Shown one piece after another: positions 1 through 14,128 of a stretch of DNA of 64,000 bases. The notes below the pieces were generated by a model. It was not told the DNA's origin, searched no databases, and saw only the letters and a program-made list of their open reading frames with translations. Numbering within the stretch: the stretch's first letter is position 1; each line of letters starts with the position of its first letter. Location of the stretch: the NCBI RefSeq assembly GCF_003073375.1, contig NZ_CP029002.1:48001-112000 (forward strand), read 5' to 3'. Origin of the DNA: Lysinibacillus sp. 2017 (GTDB lineage: Bacteria > Bacillota > Bacilli > Bacillales_A > Planococcaceae). Made by a program: the position numbers and the translations under genes.

Positions 1-124
1 AAACTGGATAAAACGACATTGAAAGCAATAAACAAATTTTCTATTAGTAATAATAGATCACAAACGTCAAGTAATTGACGTGCAAACTTAAATCTTGAAC
101 TTGTTCAAGTTTAACTAAACTTTT
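1..124 (+). other. 3' part of a 16S-23S internal transcribed spacer
   Basis: This stretch matches by eye the spacer just before the second 23S gene (61530-61653), so it is the tail of the spacer of an rRNA operon whose 16S lies upstream of the window. Positions 1-10 are complementary to 3081-3090 just after the 23S gene, consistent with the base of the 23S processing stalk cut by Mini-III or RNase III. It holds no tRNA gene. Confidence 0.9.
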
Positions 125-3052
<2,928 letters not shown>

Positions 3053-3176
3053 ATTTTATTGCATAACTCAATGAAACGTTTATCCAGTTTTGAAAGAACA
3101 ATTCTTTCTAAAAGGAACGTCTACTAAGAACGTCACGTCCTGTGACAACGTAGACGCCAGTACATCCGTGTACAAG

Positions 3177-3292
<116 letters not shown>

Positions 3293-3297
3293 AAAGT

Positions 3298-3327
3298 TAA
3301 ACCACTGAGAAATCAGTGGTTTTTTTG
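3298..3327 (+). terminator. Intrinsic terminator of the first rRNA operon
   Basis: AAACCACTGA, a GAAA loop, then TCAGTGGTTT and a T-run form a perfect hairpin right after 5S. Confidence 0.95.
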
Positions 3328-3715
3328 TGTTTAAAATTAAATATGGGTGAAGTTTGATAAAAGTCAAATAGTATTAAATTAGAAATGGTAGGACCGAATG
3401 ATTTAAAATTCACTTTTAAGTAACTGCGTGCTTTACTAGCTGCATGTTCATTACGTTACGTTCGATTCTATATTCTTAGAATCAGGCTGCTAATAATCAA
3501 TAATCAGGAATTTTTTCATGATTTAAAGTAACATTGAGAAGCGATATAGCATGGTGTTTCATATGGAGTCATTAATTCTCCAAAATCACAACATCACACC
3601 AAGAATTAAATGGACTAGTTATGATTTGACGGACCTTTTAAATTTCAAGTTTTGCGGTGGTCGGAAAGCTTGGCACATCTTATAATAGAAGAAGAATGAT
3701 AAATGAGGTGAGACG
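3328..3715. other. Intergenic stretch before yaaO, no gene seen
   Basis: This is an AT-rich stretch of about 390 bases with no credible ORF on either strand. In B. subtilis csfB, xpaC and yaaN occupy the equivalent position; none of them is present here. A TATAAT at 3681-3686, about 30 nt before the yaaO start, is a plausible -10 element, but no good -35 was found at 16-18 bp. Confidence 0.6.
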
Positions 3716-5134
3716 ATGAAAAATGATAGACCAATCGTTCAAGCATTAAAAAAATTTATCGCAAATGAACCGCAATCACTTCATGTGCCTGGACATAAAA
3801 ATGGTTTACTTTCGAATTTACCGAATGAAATAAAACGTGCGTTAATTTATGATGTCACAGAATTAACAGGTCTGGATGATTTTCACCATCCTGAAGAAGC
3901 AATTTTACAAGCAGAACAATTGCTAGCTGAAGTGTACGAAGCCAATCGAAGCTTCTTTTTAGTAAATGGTTCTACGGTTGGAAATCTAGCTATGGTTTAT
4001 GCAACATGTAAGCAAGGGGACACAGTACTTGTACAGCGCAATGCACATAAGTCGATTTTTCATGCATTAGAACTTGTTGGAGTGAATCCCGTGTATTTAG
4101 CCCCGAAATGGCACGAAGAGAGTAAGACGGCAGGCTGTGTTGAAAAGGAGACGTTGCAAGAGGCCATTAAGCGTTTTCCACATGTAAAGGCAGTCATTTT
4201 TACATATCCAACTTATTATGGTATTACAGTAAAGGATTTAGAAGAGCAGATTGAATTATGCCATTCATTAGGTATTCCCGTACTTGTTGATGAAGCACAC
4301 GGCGCTCATTTAATCGCAAGCGAGCAATTGCCGAAATCTTCCTTGCAGCTTGGGGCTGATGTTGTTGTCCAATCTGCACATAAAACATTACCTGCAATGA
4401 CAATGGCTTCTTTTCTACATATGAAATCGACGCTTGTAAGTGAGGAAAAAGTGAATCATTATTTGCGTATGCTTCAATCTAGTAGCCCATCATATTTATT
4501 ATTAGCTTCATTAGATGATGCGAGATCTTATGTGGAAAATTATACGGAGAGTGATTTCGTTTATTTAATGGGAAAAAGAAAGCAGTTCATTGAATCACTA
4601 CAAACTTTAACGGAACTTCAAATCATTGAGGTGGATGATGCGTTAAAATTATTAGTACGTGCACCAGGGTATACAGGATTTGAATTAAAGGATGCGTTAG
4701 AGAAAATGCATGTTTATGTTGAATTAGCTGATGTGCAGCAAGTGTTGCTGATTTTGCCGCTATTAAAACATGGCGAAAATTATTCGTTTGCCGATTTACG
4801 TATTCGTATGAAAGAAGCCGTCATTTATTTAAAAAATGCACCAGGTATATTACAAGATATAACGGCTAATTTTGAGATGACGAATATTTCACAACCACAA
4901 TTAAGCTTTGCAGAAATTGAACAAGCTAAAAAGGAATGGATTCCGTACATGCGTGCGATTGGGCGTGTTGCTGCATCAATGATTATTCCATATCCACCAG
5001 GGATTCCATTATTTGTGCCAGGTGAAAAAATTACGGTAGCAAAACTAAGTCAATTAGAAGAGTTATTAGCAATAGGTGCAACGTTTCAGGGGGAGCATCG
5101 TTTACAAGAAAAATGTATTTATGTCATAAAATAA
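3716..5134 (+). CDS. yaaO: Orn/Lys/Arg decarboxylase family PLP enzyme (YaaO-like)
   Basis: The 472-residue protein belongs to the fold-type I Orn/Lys/Arg decarboxylase family. It has the N-terminal HVPGHKNG (residues 23-30), the PLP-pocket DEAHGAH (192-198) and the SAHKT Schiff-base lysine (K223). Such enzymes decarboxylate basic amino acids in the cytosol to give polyamine precursors; the substrate (arginine, lysine or ornithine) cannot be told from sequence. Length is close to B. subtilis YaaO. An ATG follows a GAGGTGAG ribosome site. tmk starts 19 nt after its stop, the same neighbour as in B. subtilis, so the two are probably cotranscribed. Confidence 0.9.
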   Translation: MKNDRPIVQALKKFIANEPQSLHVPGHKNGLLSNLPNEIKRALIYDVTELTGLDDFHHPEEAILQAEQLLAEVYEANRSFFLVNGSTVGNLAMVYATCKQGDTVLVQRNAHKSIFHALELVGVNPVYLAPKWHEESKTAGCVEKETLQEAIKRFPHVKAVIFTYPTYYGITVKDLEEQIELCHSLGIPVLVDEAHGAHLIASEQLPKSSLQLGADVVVQSAHKTLPAMTMASFLHMKSTLVSEEKVNHYLRMLQSSSPSYLLLASLDDARSYVENYTESDFVYLMGKRKQFIESLQTLTELQIIEVDDALKLLVRAPGYTGFELKDALEKMHVYVELADVQQVLLILPLLKHGENYSFADLRIRMKEAVIYLKNAPGILQDITANFEMTNISQPQLSFAEIEQAKKEWIPYMRAIGRVAASMIIPYPPGIPLFVPGEKITVAKLSQLEELLAIGATFQGEHRLQEKCIYVIK

Positions 5135-5153
5135 AGTCAGGGAGAATATAAAA

Positions 5154-5783
5154 ATGAATAGGAATTTATTTATAACATTTGAAGGCGGAGAAGGTGCGGG
5201 CAAAACATCGGTGCTAAAGGCAATCGGAGAGCGATTAAAAGAAGAACAAGTAAATGCTCTTTTAACACGTGAACCAGGCGGCATTGACATCGCAGAAAAA
5301 ATTCGTGCAGTCATCTTAAATCCAGCACATACAAAAATGCACGAACGCACAGAAGCACTACTTTATGCGGCAGCAAGAGCACAGCATTTTTATGAAAAAA
5401 TAATTCCTGCACTACAAGAAGGAAAGCATGTATTATGTGACCGTTTTATCGATTCATCATTAGCATATCAAGGGTATGCGCGTGAAATTGGTGTGGATGA
5501 TGTATTAGCTATTAATCAGTTTGCGATTGGACAGCGACTACCAGATATGACGATTTTCTTTGATCTAGCACCTGAAAAAGGATTAGCGCGTATTCAGGCG
5601 ACACGTGCAGATGAAATTAATCGTTTGGACATAGAAGGAATTGCGTTCCATCAAAAAGTATATGAAGGCTACCAAGTGGCAATGAACCGATATCCAGACC
5701 GTTTTAAAGTAGTGAATGCCGATCAGCCGCTTGAACAAGTCATTGAGGATGTATGGGAGATTTTAAATCCAATATTAGGGTAA
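5154..5783 (+). CDS. tmk: Thymidylate kinase
   Basis: The enzyme phosphorylates dTMP to dTDP with ATP for DNA synthesis. The 209-residue protein has the P-loop GGEGAGKT (11-18), the dTMP-binding TREPGG (38-43), the DRF segment (D96-F98) and a LID-like arginine-containing stretch near residue 155. All are diagnostic of bacterial Tmk, and length is normal. It follows yaaO closely with a GGGAGA ribosome site. A separate promoter appears before darA, so tmk may end the first transcription unit, although no terminator was seen after it. Confidence 0.97.
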   Translation: MNRNLFITFEGGEGAGKTSVLKAIGERLKEEQVNALLTREPGGIDIAEKIRAVILNPAHTKMHERTEALLYAAARAQHFYEKIIPALQEGKHVLCDRFIDSSLAYQGYAREIGVDDVLAINQFAIGQRLPDMTIFFDLAPEKGLARIQATRADEINRLDIEGIAFHQKVYEGYQVAMNRYPDRFKVVNADQPLEQVIEDVWEILNPILG

Positions 5784-5810
5784 AAGTAAATGAAGTGTAC
5801 CTTTTATATA

Positions 5811-5819
5811 TGATATAAT
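5811..5819 (+). promoter_or_regulatory. Extended -10 promoter for darA
   Basis: TGATATAAT is a perfect extended -10 (TGn plus TATAAT) lying 33 nt before the darA start; the -35 is poor. Confidence 0.6.
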
Positions 5820-5845
5820 AAAGTACCAATTCAATGAAGGGGTGA

Positions 5846-6181
<336 letters not shown>

Positions 6182-6199
6182 AGTGGAGGCGAAAGGTAA

Positions 6200-6640
6200 A
6201 TGAAAATTAATCAAGACTTACGTATGAATTTAAATACGAACCGCAATGATTTGCGTACAAATAATCAGGGTGGCAATCGTTTTGGTGAAATGGTCGTAAA
6301 ACAAGGCTCTAAAATGCAAACCGAGCAACTAACAAGATTATTAGGTGATATTTCAACAGCGGGGGATCGTGTGGCACGTTCTCGAAATTTACGAGAGCTA
6401 GCACGCTTTAAAATGCTTGTAAAACGATTTTTACAAGAAGCGGTAGATTACGGTTTAGAAACGAAGCAATCGCATACTTGGAATCGTTTTGGAGAAGGTC
6501 GACGCTTGAAAATTGTTGAAACAATTGATGAACGCCTTGTTGAGTTGGCAGAAGATATTTTAAATGAAGAAAGAGAGTCTATTGATCTATTAGCGAAAAT
6601 TGGGGAGATTAAAGGACTTTTAATTAATCTATATATGTAA
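6200..6640 (+). CDS. yaaR: DUF327 family protein YaaR
   Basis: The 146-residue charged, mostly helical protein starts 18 nt after darA behind an AGTGGAGGCGAAAGG ribosome site. The C-terminal part (about 55-146, containing KMLVKRFLQEAVDYG and WNRFGEGRRLKIVETID) is the conserved DUF327 region of B. subtilis YaaR. No enzyme motif, signal peptide or membrane segment is seen. Function is not established. It probably forms an operon with darA and is closed by the terminator at 6645. Confidence 0.85.
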   Translation: MKINQDLRMNLNTNRNDLRTNNQGGNRFGEMVVKQGSKMQTEQLTRLLGDISTAGDRVARSRNLRELARFKMLVKRFLQEAVDYGLETKQSHTWNRFGEGRRLKIVETIDERLVELAEDILNEERESIDLLAKIGEIKGLLINLYM

Positions 6641-6644
6641 TGCA

Positions 6645-6683
6645 GACCCGTGTCTTTGTCGCGCACTAGACACGGGCTTTTTT
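6645..6683 (+). terminator. Intrinsic terminator after yaaR
   Basis: GACCCGTGTCT pairs with AGACACGGGC and is followed by a T-run. It shows that an upstream in-frame start for holB at 6650 is not real. Confidence 0.9.
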
Positions 6684-6766
6684 CTAGCAGAGCATTTCTA
6701 ATTTTTCGTTTTATAGTGTACATAGACGAAATTCAAATAAAGCAAGTAATGAAAAAGGTGAAGGAA

Positions 6767-7771
6767 ATGGGACGAACAGTAGAGGAGCTAACAAAACTAC
6801 AGCCTGTAGTGATGAAGCAACTACAAACGATTGTTGAAAAAAATCGTTTGGCACATGCCTATATTTTTGAAGGTGAAAAGGGCACAGGTAAACGTGATGT
6901 CGTGTCGTTTTTTATGAAACTTCTCCTTTGTGAAAATTTGTCAAAAAATGTTCCATGTGAAACATGTCGAAATTGCAGACGAATTGATTCGGGAAATCAT
7001 CCGAATATTAAGCAAGTTGAACCAGATGGCCAATTTATTAAAATTGATCAAGTTCGTGATTTAATGGGTGAAATGAAGATGACAGGCGTAGAAGAAGGTA
7101 AGAAAATTTACGTACTGCATCATGCGGACCGATTAAATGCGGCTTCAGCGAATATGCTGTTAAAATTTTTAGAAGAACCAGATGGTGAAGTAGTCGCAAT
7201 TTTAGTAACGGAACAAATCCAGGCAATATTACCGACAATTCGTTCGCGTTGCCAGCATATTAAATTTTCAAAGGCACCCCGCGAAGCTCTTGTCGAAGCA
7301 CTTATCGAACAAGGTGTGACAAATTCGATGGCAGCGACAGTGAGCATGGTGACGAATGATTTAGATACAGCGTTTGCACGCGTAAATGATGAGCAGTTTG
7401 TACAAGCGAGAAAAACAGTGTTAAAATTAGTAGAGACCGTTCATCAAAATGTTCATGAAGCATTATTAATGATTCATGATGAGTGGCTTCCATTGTTTAA
7501 AGAAAAGGAAGAGATGGAGCAAGCACTTGATTTGTTATTATTTGCTTACCGCGATATGGTAGCCATTAAAGCAAATCAACAGGCAACTTGCACATATCCT
7601 GATATGTATCAACGTTTTAATGAAATTGCATTGCAAAAGACATATGAAAAATTATCAGGTCAAATGCAATCGGTGTTACATGCGCGTGCTAATTTAAATC
7701 GCAATATGAATCGCACGTTATTGATGGAACAGCTAATGCTGAATCTTCAGGAGGGGTACACATTTGTATAA
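6767..7771 (+). CDS. holB: DNA polymerase III delta-prime subunit
   Basis: This clamp-loader subunit of 334 residues has a P-loop-like GEKGTGK near residue 40 and the four-cysteine zinc module (C-x8-C-x2-C-x2-C, ending CETCRNC). It also has an AAA+ core with the sensor-like FLEEP. The ATG at 6767 is chosen because AAGGTGAAGG lies 7-12 nt upstream and the resulting N-terminus aligns with B. subtilis HolB. An in-frame ATG at 6749 is the alternative. The stop overlaps the ricT start by 8 nt, implying translational coupling. Confidence 0.93.
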   Translation: MGRTVEELTKLQPVVMKQLQTIVEKNRLAHAYIFEGEKGTGKRDVVSFFMKLLLCENLSKNVPCETCRNCRRIDSGNHPNIKQVEPDGQFIKIDQVRDLMGEMKMTGVEEGKKIYVLHHADRLNAASANMLLKFLEEPDGEVVAILVTEQIQAILPTIRSRCQHIKFSKAPREALVEALIEQGVTNSMAATVSMVTNDLDTAFARVNDEQFVQARKTVLKLVETVHQNVHEALLMIHDEWLPLFKEKEEMEQALDLLLFAYRDMVAIKANQQATCTYPDMYQRFNEIALQKTYEKLSGQMQSVLHARANLNRNMNRTLLMEQLMLNLQEGYTFV

Positions 7772-8579
7772 TGTAGTCGGAGTTCGCTTTAAAAAAGCGG
7801 GTAAAATATATTATTTTGATCCAGCGGCATATATTTTAGAAGTTGGAGAATATGTCATCGTAGAAACTGCACGTGGTATTGAATATGGCAAAGTGGTTGT
7901 CCCAATGCGTCAAGTTGGGGAAAATGACGTCGTTTTACCGTTAAAGCAAGTAGTGCGACCTGCTGATGATCGTGATCGTATACAAGTAGAAGAAAATTCG
8001 ATTGAGTCACAGCACGCATTTGAGTTAGCAAATACGAAAATAGTAGAGCATGAACTTGAAATGAAGCTGGTTGATGTAGAATATACATTTGATCGCAATA
8101 AAATTATTTTCTATTTTACAGCAGAAGGACGCGTCGACTTCCGAGAGCTTGTAAAAGATTTAGCAAGTGTGTTTCGTACACGTATCGAACTTCGTCAAAT
8201 TGGTGTGCGTGACGAAGCAAAATTACTTGGTGGTATCGGTCCATGCGGAAGAATGTTATGCTGTTCGACATTTTTAGGAGATTTTGAGCCCGTGTCGATT
8301 AAAATGGCAAAGGATCAAAATTTATCACTAAATCCAACAAAAATTTCAGGGTTATGCGGCCGTTTGATGTGCTGCTTAAAATATGAAAATGAAGATTATG
8401 AACTCGCAAAAGAAGGAATGCCAGATATCGGTGATATGGCAAGAACTCCTGAAGGCGAAGGTAAAGTAGTCGGATTAAATGTGTTAGAACGAATTATTCA
8501 AGTATATTTAGCGCAGCAAGAGCGTATGGTTGAGTATACATTGGACGAATTGTTACAATGTGAGAAAAATCTTATATAG
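7764..8579 (+). CDS. ricT: PSP1-domain protein RicT (YaaT)
   Basis: The 271-residue protein is nearly collinear with B. subtilis YaaT/RicT, a subunit of the Ric (YlbF-YmcA-YaaT) complex. That complex stimulates RNase Y processing and the Spo0A phosphorelay and carries Fe-S clusters. Conserved cysteines are in CGRMLCC (C161, C166, C167) and CGRLMCC (C198, C203, C204). Translation starts at TTG 7764, placed by AGGAGGGG at 7748-7755 and by homology (MYNVVGVRFKKAGK). It overlaps holB by 8 nt. Confidence 0.96.
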   Translation: MYNVVGVRFKKAGKIYYFDPAAYILEVGEYVIVETARGIEYGKVVVPMRQVGENDVVLPLKQVVRPADDRDRIQVEENSIESQHAFELANTKIVEHELEMKLVDVEYTFDRNKIIFYFTAEGRVDFRELVKDLASVFRTRIELRQIGVRDEAKLLGGIGPCGRMLCCSTFLGDFEPVSIKMAKDQNLSLNPTKISGLCGRLMCCLKYENEDYELAKEGMPDIGDMARTPEGEGKVVGLNVLERIIQVYLAQQERMVEYTLDELLQCEKNLI

Positions 8580-8603
8580 ATAGAAATTAATGGGGTGGCT
8601 TGA

Positions 8604-8963
8604 GTGAAGGACCGTAATTTTTTAGATACTGTTATGGAGTTCGAACAACAGCTTGAATCAATGCAGCAACAATTTAATGCACTTAAACAATTTGTTGCTC
8701 ATATGATGGAGGAGCATCAGACGCTTCAAACGGAAAACCTTCACCTTCGAACTCGTTTAGAAGAGTTATTGGCTCAGGAAGCGAATGCGAATCAACAAAC
8801 GGAAGAGCTCAAAAAAGAAGTGATTGATATTGGCGAAGGCTATGATAATTTAGCACGTCTTTATAATGAAGGCTTCCATGTATGTCATGTACATTTTGGT
8901 GGCTCACGTAAAGGTGAAGATTGTTTGTTCTGTCTATCATTTTTAAATAAACAAAATGGTTAA
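8604..8963 (+). CDS. yabA: Replication initiation control protein YabA
   Basis: The 119-residue protein has the same length as B. subtilis YabA. That protein binds DnaA and the sliding clamp DnaN and restrains chromosome re-initiation. Residues about 5-60 form a heptad-rich coiled coil, the tetramerisation region. The C-terminal zinc motif HVCHVHF ... CLFC (C94, C107, C110 with nearby histidines) is intact. Start is GTG at 8604 behind GGGGTGG. It probably ends the holB-ricT-yabA unit, because a hairpin with a short T-run follows. Confidence 0.94.
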   Translation: MKDRNFLDTVMEFEQQLESMQQQFNALKQFVAHMMEEHQTLQTENLHLRTRLEELLAQEANANQQTEELKKEVIDIGEGYDNLARLYNEGFHVCHVHFGGSRKGEDCLFCLSFLNKQNG

Positions 8964-8967
8964 ATGT

Positions 8968-9006
8968 AAAGGCTGAATCTGCAACAGTAGATGTCAGTCT
9001 TTTGTT
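8968..9006 (+). terminator. Probable terminator after yabA
   Basis: GGCTGAATCTGC pairs, with wobbles and one bulge, with GTAGATGTCAGTC; TTTTGTTT follows. Confidence 0.65.
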
Positions 9007-9029
9007 TAGTGGGTAGGAAAATATATATT
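9002..9029 (+). promoter_or_regulatory. Possible promoter ahead of yabB leader
   Basis: TTGTTT (9002-9007) and TATATT (9024-9029) are 16 bp apart. This is the only promoter-like pair seen between the two hairpins, and it is weak. Confidence 0.3.
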
Positions 9030-9057
9030 TTCAAGTAAAATCTACATAAGAAGGGCA

Positions 9058-9091
9058 ACAACTCGTGCTATTTTGCACGAGTTGTGTTTTT
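9058..9091 (+). terminator. Intrinsic terminator just upstream of yabB
   Basis: ACAACTCGTGC pairs perfectly (11 bp) with GCACGAGTTGT, followed by a short T-run. It lies only 34 nt before the yabB start, so it may act as an attenuator rather than only an end site. Confidence 0.8.
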
Positions 9092-9124
9092 CTAATCCTA
9101 GTAAAATTTAGTGGAGGAACAATC

Positions 9125-9874
9125 GTGGAACAATGGTTAAAAGACGATGAACGATTAGATTATTTATTGGCAGAAGATTTACGAATTATTCAAAGCCCTT
9201 CCGTCTTCTCGTTTTCATTAGATGCGGTGTTATTAGCGCGTTTTGTACGAATTCCCAAAAGCAAAGGGCATATTATTGACCTTTGTTCAGGTAATGGAGT
9301 CATTCCATTATTTTTAAGTGCACGAACAAAGGCAAAAATTACAGGAGTCGAGCTACAACCACGCCTACATGATATGGCAACACGCAGTATTCAATATAAT
9401 AAGTTAGAGCAGCAAATTGATATGCAGCTAGGTGATGTGAAAGAGGCACCGTCTATGTTAGGTATTGAAAAATATGATGCGGTAACATGTAACCCTCCAT
9501 ACTTTTTAGCACATGAACTAAGCGATAAAAATACGAGCGAGCATTATGCGATTGCCCGTCATGAACTGTATTTAACATTAGAAGAAGCGGTGGAGTCAGC
9601 AAGTCGATTAGTAAAGCAAGGCGGAAAGGTAGCGTTCGTTCATCGTCCAGGTAGACTACTGGATATCGTAACGGCGATGCGCGCGAACCGATTAGAGCCG
9701 AAACGCATTCAATTTGTGTACCCGAAACGTGGCAAAGAAGCAAACACATTATTAATCGAAGCTATAAAGGATGGGAAGCCAGATTTAAAAGTTTTACCAC
9801 CTTTATATGTGTATGAAGATAATAATGAATATACGCCAGAAGTGAGGGCGCTATTATATGGAGAAGGAAAATAA
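9125..9874 (+). CDS. yabB: tRNA1(Val) adenine N6-methyltransferase family (YabB/TrmN6)
   Basis: The 249-residue class I SAM methyltransferase has motif I DLCSGNG (from D52) and the N6-adenine catalytic NPPY (from N123). TrmN6-type enzymes methylate A37 of tRNA(Val); the target here is inferred from family and position. Start is GTG 9125, placed by GGAGGA at 9113-9118; an upstream in-frame start would lie within the 9058 hairpin. The stop overlaps yazA by 17 nt, and yazA-rsmI follow, making an RNA-modification cluster as in B. subtilis. Confidence 0.92.
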   Translation: MEQWLKDDERLDYLLAEDLRIIQSPSVFSFSLDAVLLARFVRIPKSKGHIIDLCSGNGVIPLFLSARTKAKITGVELQPRLHDMATRSIQYNKLEQQIDMQLGDVKEAPSMLGIEKYDAVTCNPPYFLAHELSDKNTSEHYAIARHELYLTLEEAVESASRLVKQGGKVAFVHRPGRLLDIVTAMRANRLEPKRIQFVYPKRGKEANTLLIEAIKDGKPDLKVLPPLYVYEDNNEYTPEVRALLYGEGK

Positions 9875-10136
9875 TCACTTTTTCTATGTATTAGAATGTA
9901 GCGATGCTTCTTTTTACGCAGGTTATACGAATAATTTAGAAAAGCGTGTAGCCACACATAATGCAGGGAAAGGTGCAAAGTATACGAAAGCGCGCGGTCC
10001 TGTGAAATGCATTTACTACGAAACATTTGAAACAAAGCAACAAGCAATGTCGGCAGAATATGCCTTTAAGCAATTAACAAGAACAAAAAAGATCGCATAT
10101 ATGAGGAGGGCGAAAGGTGAAATCACAGAAAAGTAG
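9858..10136 (+). CDS. yazA: GIY-YIG nuclease superfamily protein YazA
   Basis: The 92-residue single-domain GIY-YIG protein has YVL (10-12), YAGYT (20-24), catalytic-type R30 and a downstream glutamate in the AEYAFKQL helix. It belongs to the UPF0213/YazA group, whose cellular role is not established. It is nested between yabB (17-nt overlap) and rsmI (20-nt overlap), so the three are translated from one message. Confidence 0.92.
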   Translation: MEKENNHFFYVLECSDASFYAGYTNNLEKRVATHNAGKGAKYTKARGPVKCIYYETFETKQQAMSAEYAFKQLTRTKKIAYMRRAKGEITEK

Positions 10137-10989
10137 CCAGCACGAACAAGGAAGTTGCCTTTACTTGGTGGCAACCCCAATCGGCAATTTAGAAGATATG
10201 ACGATGCGCGCATTGCGTATTTTAAAAGAGGTAGACATTATTGCAGCAGAGGATACGCGCAATACAAAAAAATTATGTAATTACTTCGATATTCAAACAC
10301 CATTAATAAGCTATCATGAACATAATCTTGAAGTAGGTGGCGAGAAATTACTTAGCTTTTTACGTGAGGGAAAATCGGTTGCACTTGTAAGTGATGCAGG
10401 ACTTCCGTGTATTTCAGATCCTGGTGCAGATATTGCCGTAAAAGCCATCGCAGAAGACTTTGCTGTTGTACCAATTCCAGGAGCTAATGCAGCGCTAACG
10501 GCACTGATTGCATCTGGCCTAACACCACAGCCGTTCTATTTCTTCGGCTTTTTAAATCGAAATAAAAAAGATCGCCGTGAGCAATTAGAGAAATTAGCAA
10601 AGCGTCAGGAAACACTTGTATTCTATGAAGCACCACATCGCTTAAAAGATACGTTAAAAGATTTAGAATTAGTTTTAGGAAATCGTCGAGTTACACTTGC
10701 ACGTGAATTAACAAAGAAATTTGAAGAATTTCTTCGCGGTACGATTGAGGAAGCCATCAATTGGACAACTGAAAGTGAAATTCGTGGGGAATTTTGTATT
10801 GTGTTAGAAGGCAATACTTCAGGTGAACCGGAAGTAGAGGAAGATATCTATTGGACGGATATGACTTTAGAACAGCATGTCGACTATATAATAGAAGAAA
10901 ACCAAATTTCCTCGAAAGAAGCCATTAAAGAAGTCGCGACATTGCGCAATTTACCGAAAAGAGATGTGTATCAAGCGTATCATCAATAA
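10117..10989 (+). CDS. rsmI: 16S rRNA 2'-O-methyltransferase RsmI
   Basis: The 290-residue tetrapyrrole-methylase-fold enzyme is known to methylate the ribose of C1402 in 16S rRNA. Diagnostic segments are [18 protein letters not shown] near residue 13, [10 protein letters not shown] and [14 protein letters not shown]-terminal helical extension completes the usual length. Start is GTG 10117, six nt after GAGGAGGG and inside the yazA reading frame. It ends the yabB-yazA-rsmI unit. Confidence 0.96.
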   Translation: MKSQKSSQHEQGSCLYLVATPIGNLEDMTMRALRILKEVDIIAAEDTRNTKKLCNYFDIQTPLISYHEHNLEVGGEKLLSFLREGKSVALVSDAGLPCISDPGADIAVKAIAEDFAVVPIPGANAALTALIASGLTPQPFYFFGFLNRNKKDRREQLEKLAKRQETLVFYEAPHRLKDTLKDLELVLGNRRVTLARELTKKFEEFLRGTIEEAINWTTESEIRGEFCIVLEGNTSGEPEVEEDIYWTDMTLEQHVDYIIEENQISSKEAIKEVATLRNLPKRDVYQAYHQ

Positions 10990-11168
10990 CGTGAAACTTC
11001 TATTAGCAGAGGTTTCCTAAACCCTCAAGGATTGTTAGTCTTCATCAATCGGATTTTTATGGGCAGTCGATTTTTCGCTTCGCTTTCGGATATAGATAAA
11101 GTGCTGATCGTTACTGCGTGATAAGGGGACCGTTCAGGCACATCTTTTGGGACAACCTCCTATATATG

Positions 11169-11208
11169 AAAAAGCGTTGAAAAGAAAAAAACCTTTTCAA
11201 CGCTTTTT
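11169..11208. terminator. Bidirectional terminator between rsmI and abrB
   Basis: AAAAAGCGTTGAAAAG pairs with CTTTTCAACGCTTTTT. It is flanked by A- and T-runs and so can work on either strand. Confidence 0.9.
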
Positions 11209-11243
11209 AATTTTAGTAAAATATTACTTTGCTGTGCTAAAAG

Positions 11244-11281
11244 AAAAAGGGAATGCCTCTCCAGAAGACATTCCCTTTTTT
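11244..11281 (-). terminator. Terminator of abrB
   Basis: AAAAAGGGAATG and CATTCCCTTTTTT form a hairpin beginning just after the abrB stop. The A-run on the plus strand supplies the T-run for the minus transcript. Confidence 0.88.
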
Positions 11282-11291
11282 AGAAGCTAAC

Positions 11292-11570
11292 TTATTTTTT
11301 TAAGCTTGCTTGGATTTCTTTCATTAATGTTTCTGCACCTTCAGGAGATAAAATTAATTTACCGCCTACTAAACGCATGTTATCGTCAGAAACTTCACCA
11401 GTTACAGCACATGTCATATTAGGCATGTATTTTTTTAAGATGATTTTGTCGTCATCTACATAAATTTCTAAAGCGTCTTTTTCTGCAATTCCTAATGTAC
11501 GGCGTAATTCGATTGGAATTACTACACGTCCTAATTCATCGACTTTACGTACGATACCTGTTGATTTCAT
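11292..11570 (-). CDS. abrB: Transition-state regulator AbrB
   Basis: The 92-residue DNA-binding protein has the swapped-hairpin AbrB/SpoVT domain at residues 1-50 (STGIVRKVDELGRVVIPIEL). Its short C-terminal multimerisation region differs from the GAF domain of SpoVT. In Bacillus AbrB represses post-exponential genes and is itself repressed by Spo0A~P. It is the only reverse-strand gene in this part of the window, as in B. subtilis. AGGAGG lies nine nt before the ATG. A sigma-A promoter and a downstream Spo0A box are upstream. Confidence 0.96.
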   Translation of the reverse strand: MKSTGIVRKVDELGRVVIPIELRRTLGIAEKDALEIYVDDDKIILKKYMPNMTCAVTGEVSDDNMRLVGGKLILSPEGAETLMKEIQASLKK

Positions 11571-11617
11571 AATATATTTCCTCCTATATTTTAAAAGTTA
11601 TTTTAAATTCGTCATAA

Positions 11618-11624
11618 TTCGACA
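11618..11624 (-). promoter_or_regulatory. Spo0A box downstream of the abrB promoter
   Basis: The minus strand reads TGTCGAA, a perfect 0A box. By the promoter at 11646-11674 it falls about 14-20 nt downstream of the predicted start, where Spo0A~P represses abrB in B. subtilis. Confidence 0.75.
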
Positions 11625-11645
11625 TTTGTTCCTTGTCTATTAAGA

Positions 11646-11674
11646 ATCATACCAACTAATGACATAAACGTCAA
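11646..11674 (-). promoter_or_regulatory. Sigma-A promoter of abrB
   Basis: On the minus strand TTGACG, 17 bp, TATGAT: five of six matches in each hexamer with ideal spacing. Confidence 0.85.
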
Positions 11675-11817
11675 TAAATTAGCATTGCTCCTCCTATTGA
11701 TTTAGAAATTTTTTTGTTATATTTCTACTATATAACGACTTTTTTAAAGATTATTACTATAAAATATTTTAAATAGTCTAAAAGTTTCAAAAAAATACCA
11801 ACTTTTTGTTTCGATTT

Positions 11818-11824
11818 TTCGACA
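11818..11824 (-). promoter_or_regulatory. Second Spo0A-box-like site, upstream of the metG promoter
   Basis: A second TTCGACA lies 25 nt upstream of the metG -35 and about 250 nt from the abrB start. A 7-mer can occur by chance, so a role is uncertain. Confidence 0.4.
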
Positions 11825-11848
11825 TTTCATGATTACAATAAACTTTGA

Positions 11849-11877
11849 TTGAAACAAATTTCGTACTTCGTTAGAAT
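11849..11877 (+). promoter_or_regulatory. Sigma-A promoter of metG
   Basis: TTGAAA, 17 bp, TAGAAT, 39 nt before the metG ATG. No T-box leader is present. Confidence 0.8.
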
Positions 11878-11894
11878 AAAGACTATACTGATAA

Positions 11895-13877
<1,983 letters not shown>

Positions 13878-13881
13878 TTAG

Positions 13882-13919
13882 AAAAAATCTGTTGAGCGAT
13901 TAAAGTTCAACAGATTTTT
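13882..13919 (+). terminator. Terminator after metG
   Basis: AAAAATCTGTTGA pairs with TCAACAGATTTTT. Confidence 0.85.
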
Positions 13920-13955
13920 CATTATTTATTTAATAGTATTGATTAAAAAGTATAT

Positions 13956-13964
13956 TGATATAAT
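13956..13964 (+). promoter_or_regulatory. Extended -10 promoter upstream of tatD
   Basis: TGATATAAT is a consensus extended -10; the -35 is weak. It would give an AT-rich leader of about 155 nt before tatD with no obvious structure. Confidence 0.45.
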
Positions 13965-14128
13965 ATAAACAATCCAATAATAGTAATTTTAATAGGTATA
14001 AAGAATAAAATCAGGTGATTTGGCAATAAATTAATGACAAATAAAATAGTTGTTGTAATGAAATTGTAATAATACTGAAAAATAAATTTTATTTAGATTT
14101 CATACAATACACGATAGGAGAAATTAGG

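Larger units (their letters stand above)
10990..11291. other. rsmI-abrB intergenic region with two bidirectional hairpins
   Basis: The converging genes rsmI (+) and abrB (-) are separated by about 300 nt. The second half carries the hairpins at 11169 and 11244. The first half has a 9-bp hairpin (GAAACTTCT with AGAGGTTTC, 10992-11015) without a T-run. No ORF is seen. Confidence 0.7.

Noticed and set aside
6650-6766. Longer holB reading frame from 6650
   Set aside because: It would begin inside the yaaR terminator hairpin; the ATG at 6767 has a ribosome site and matches homologues.
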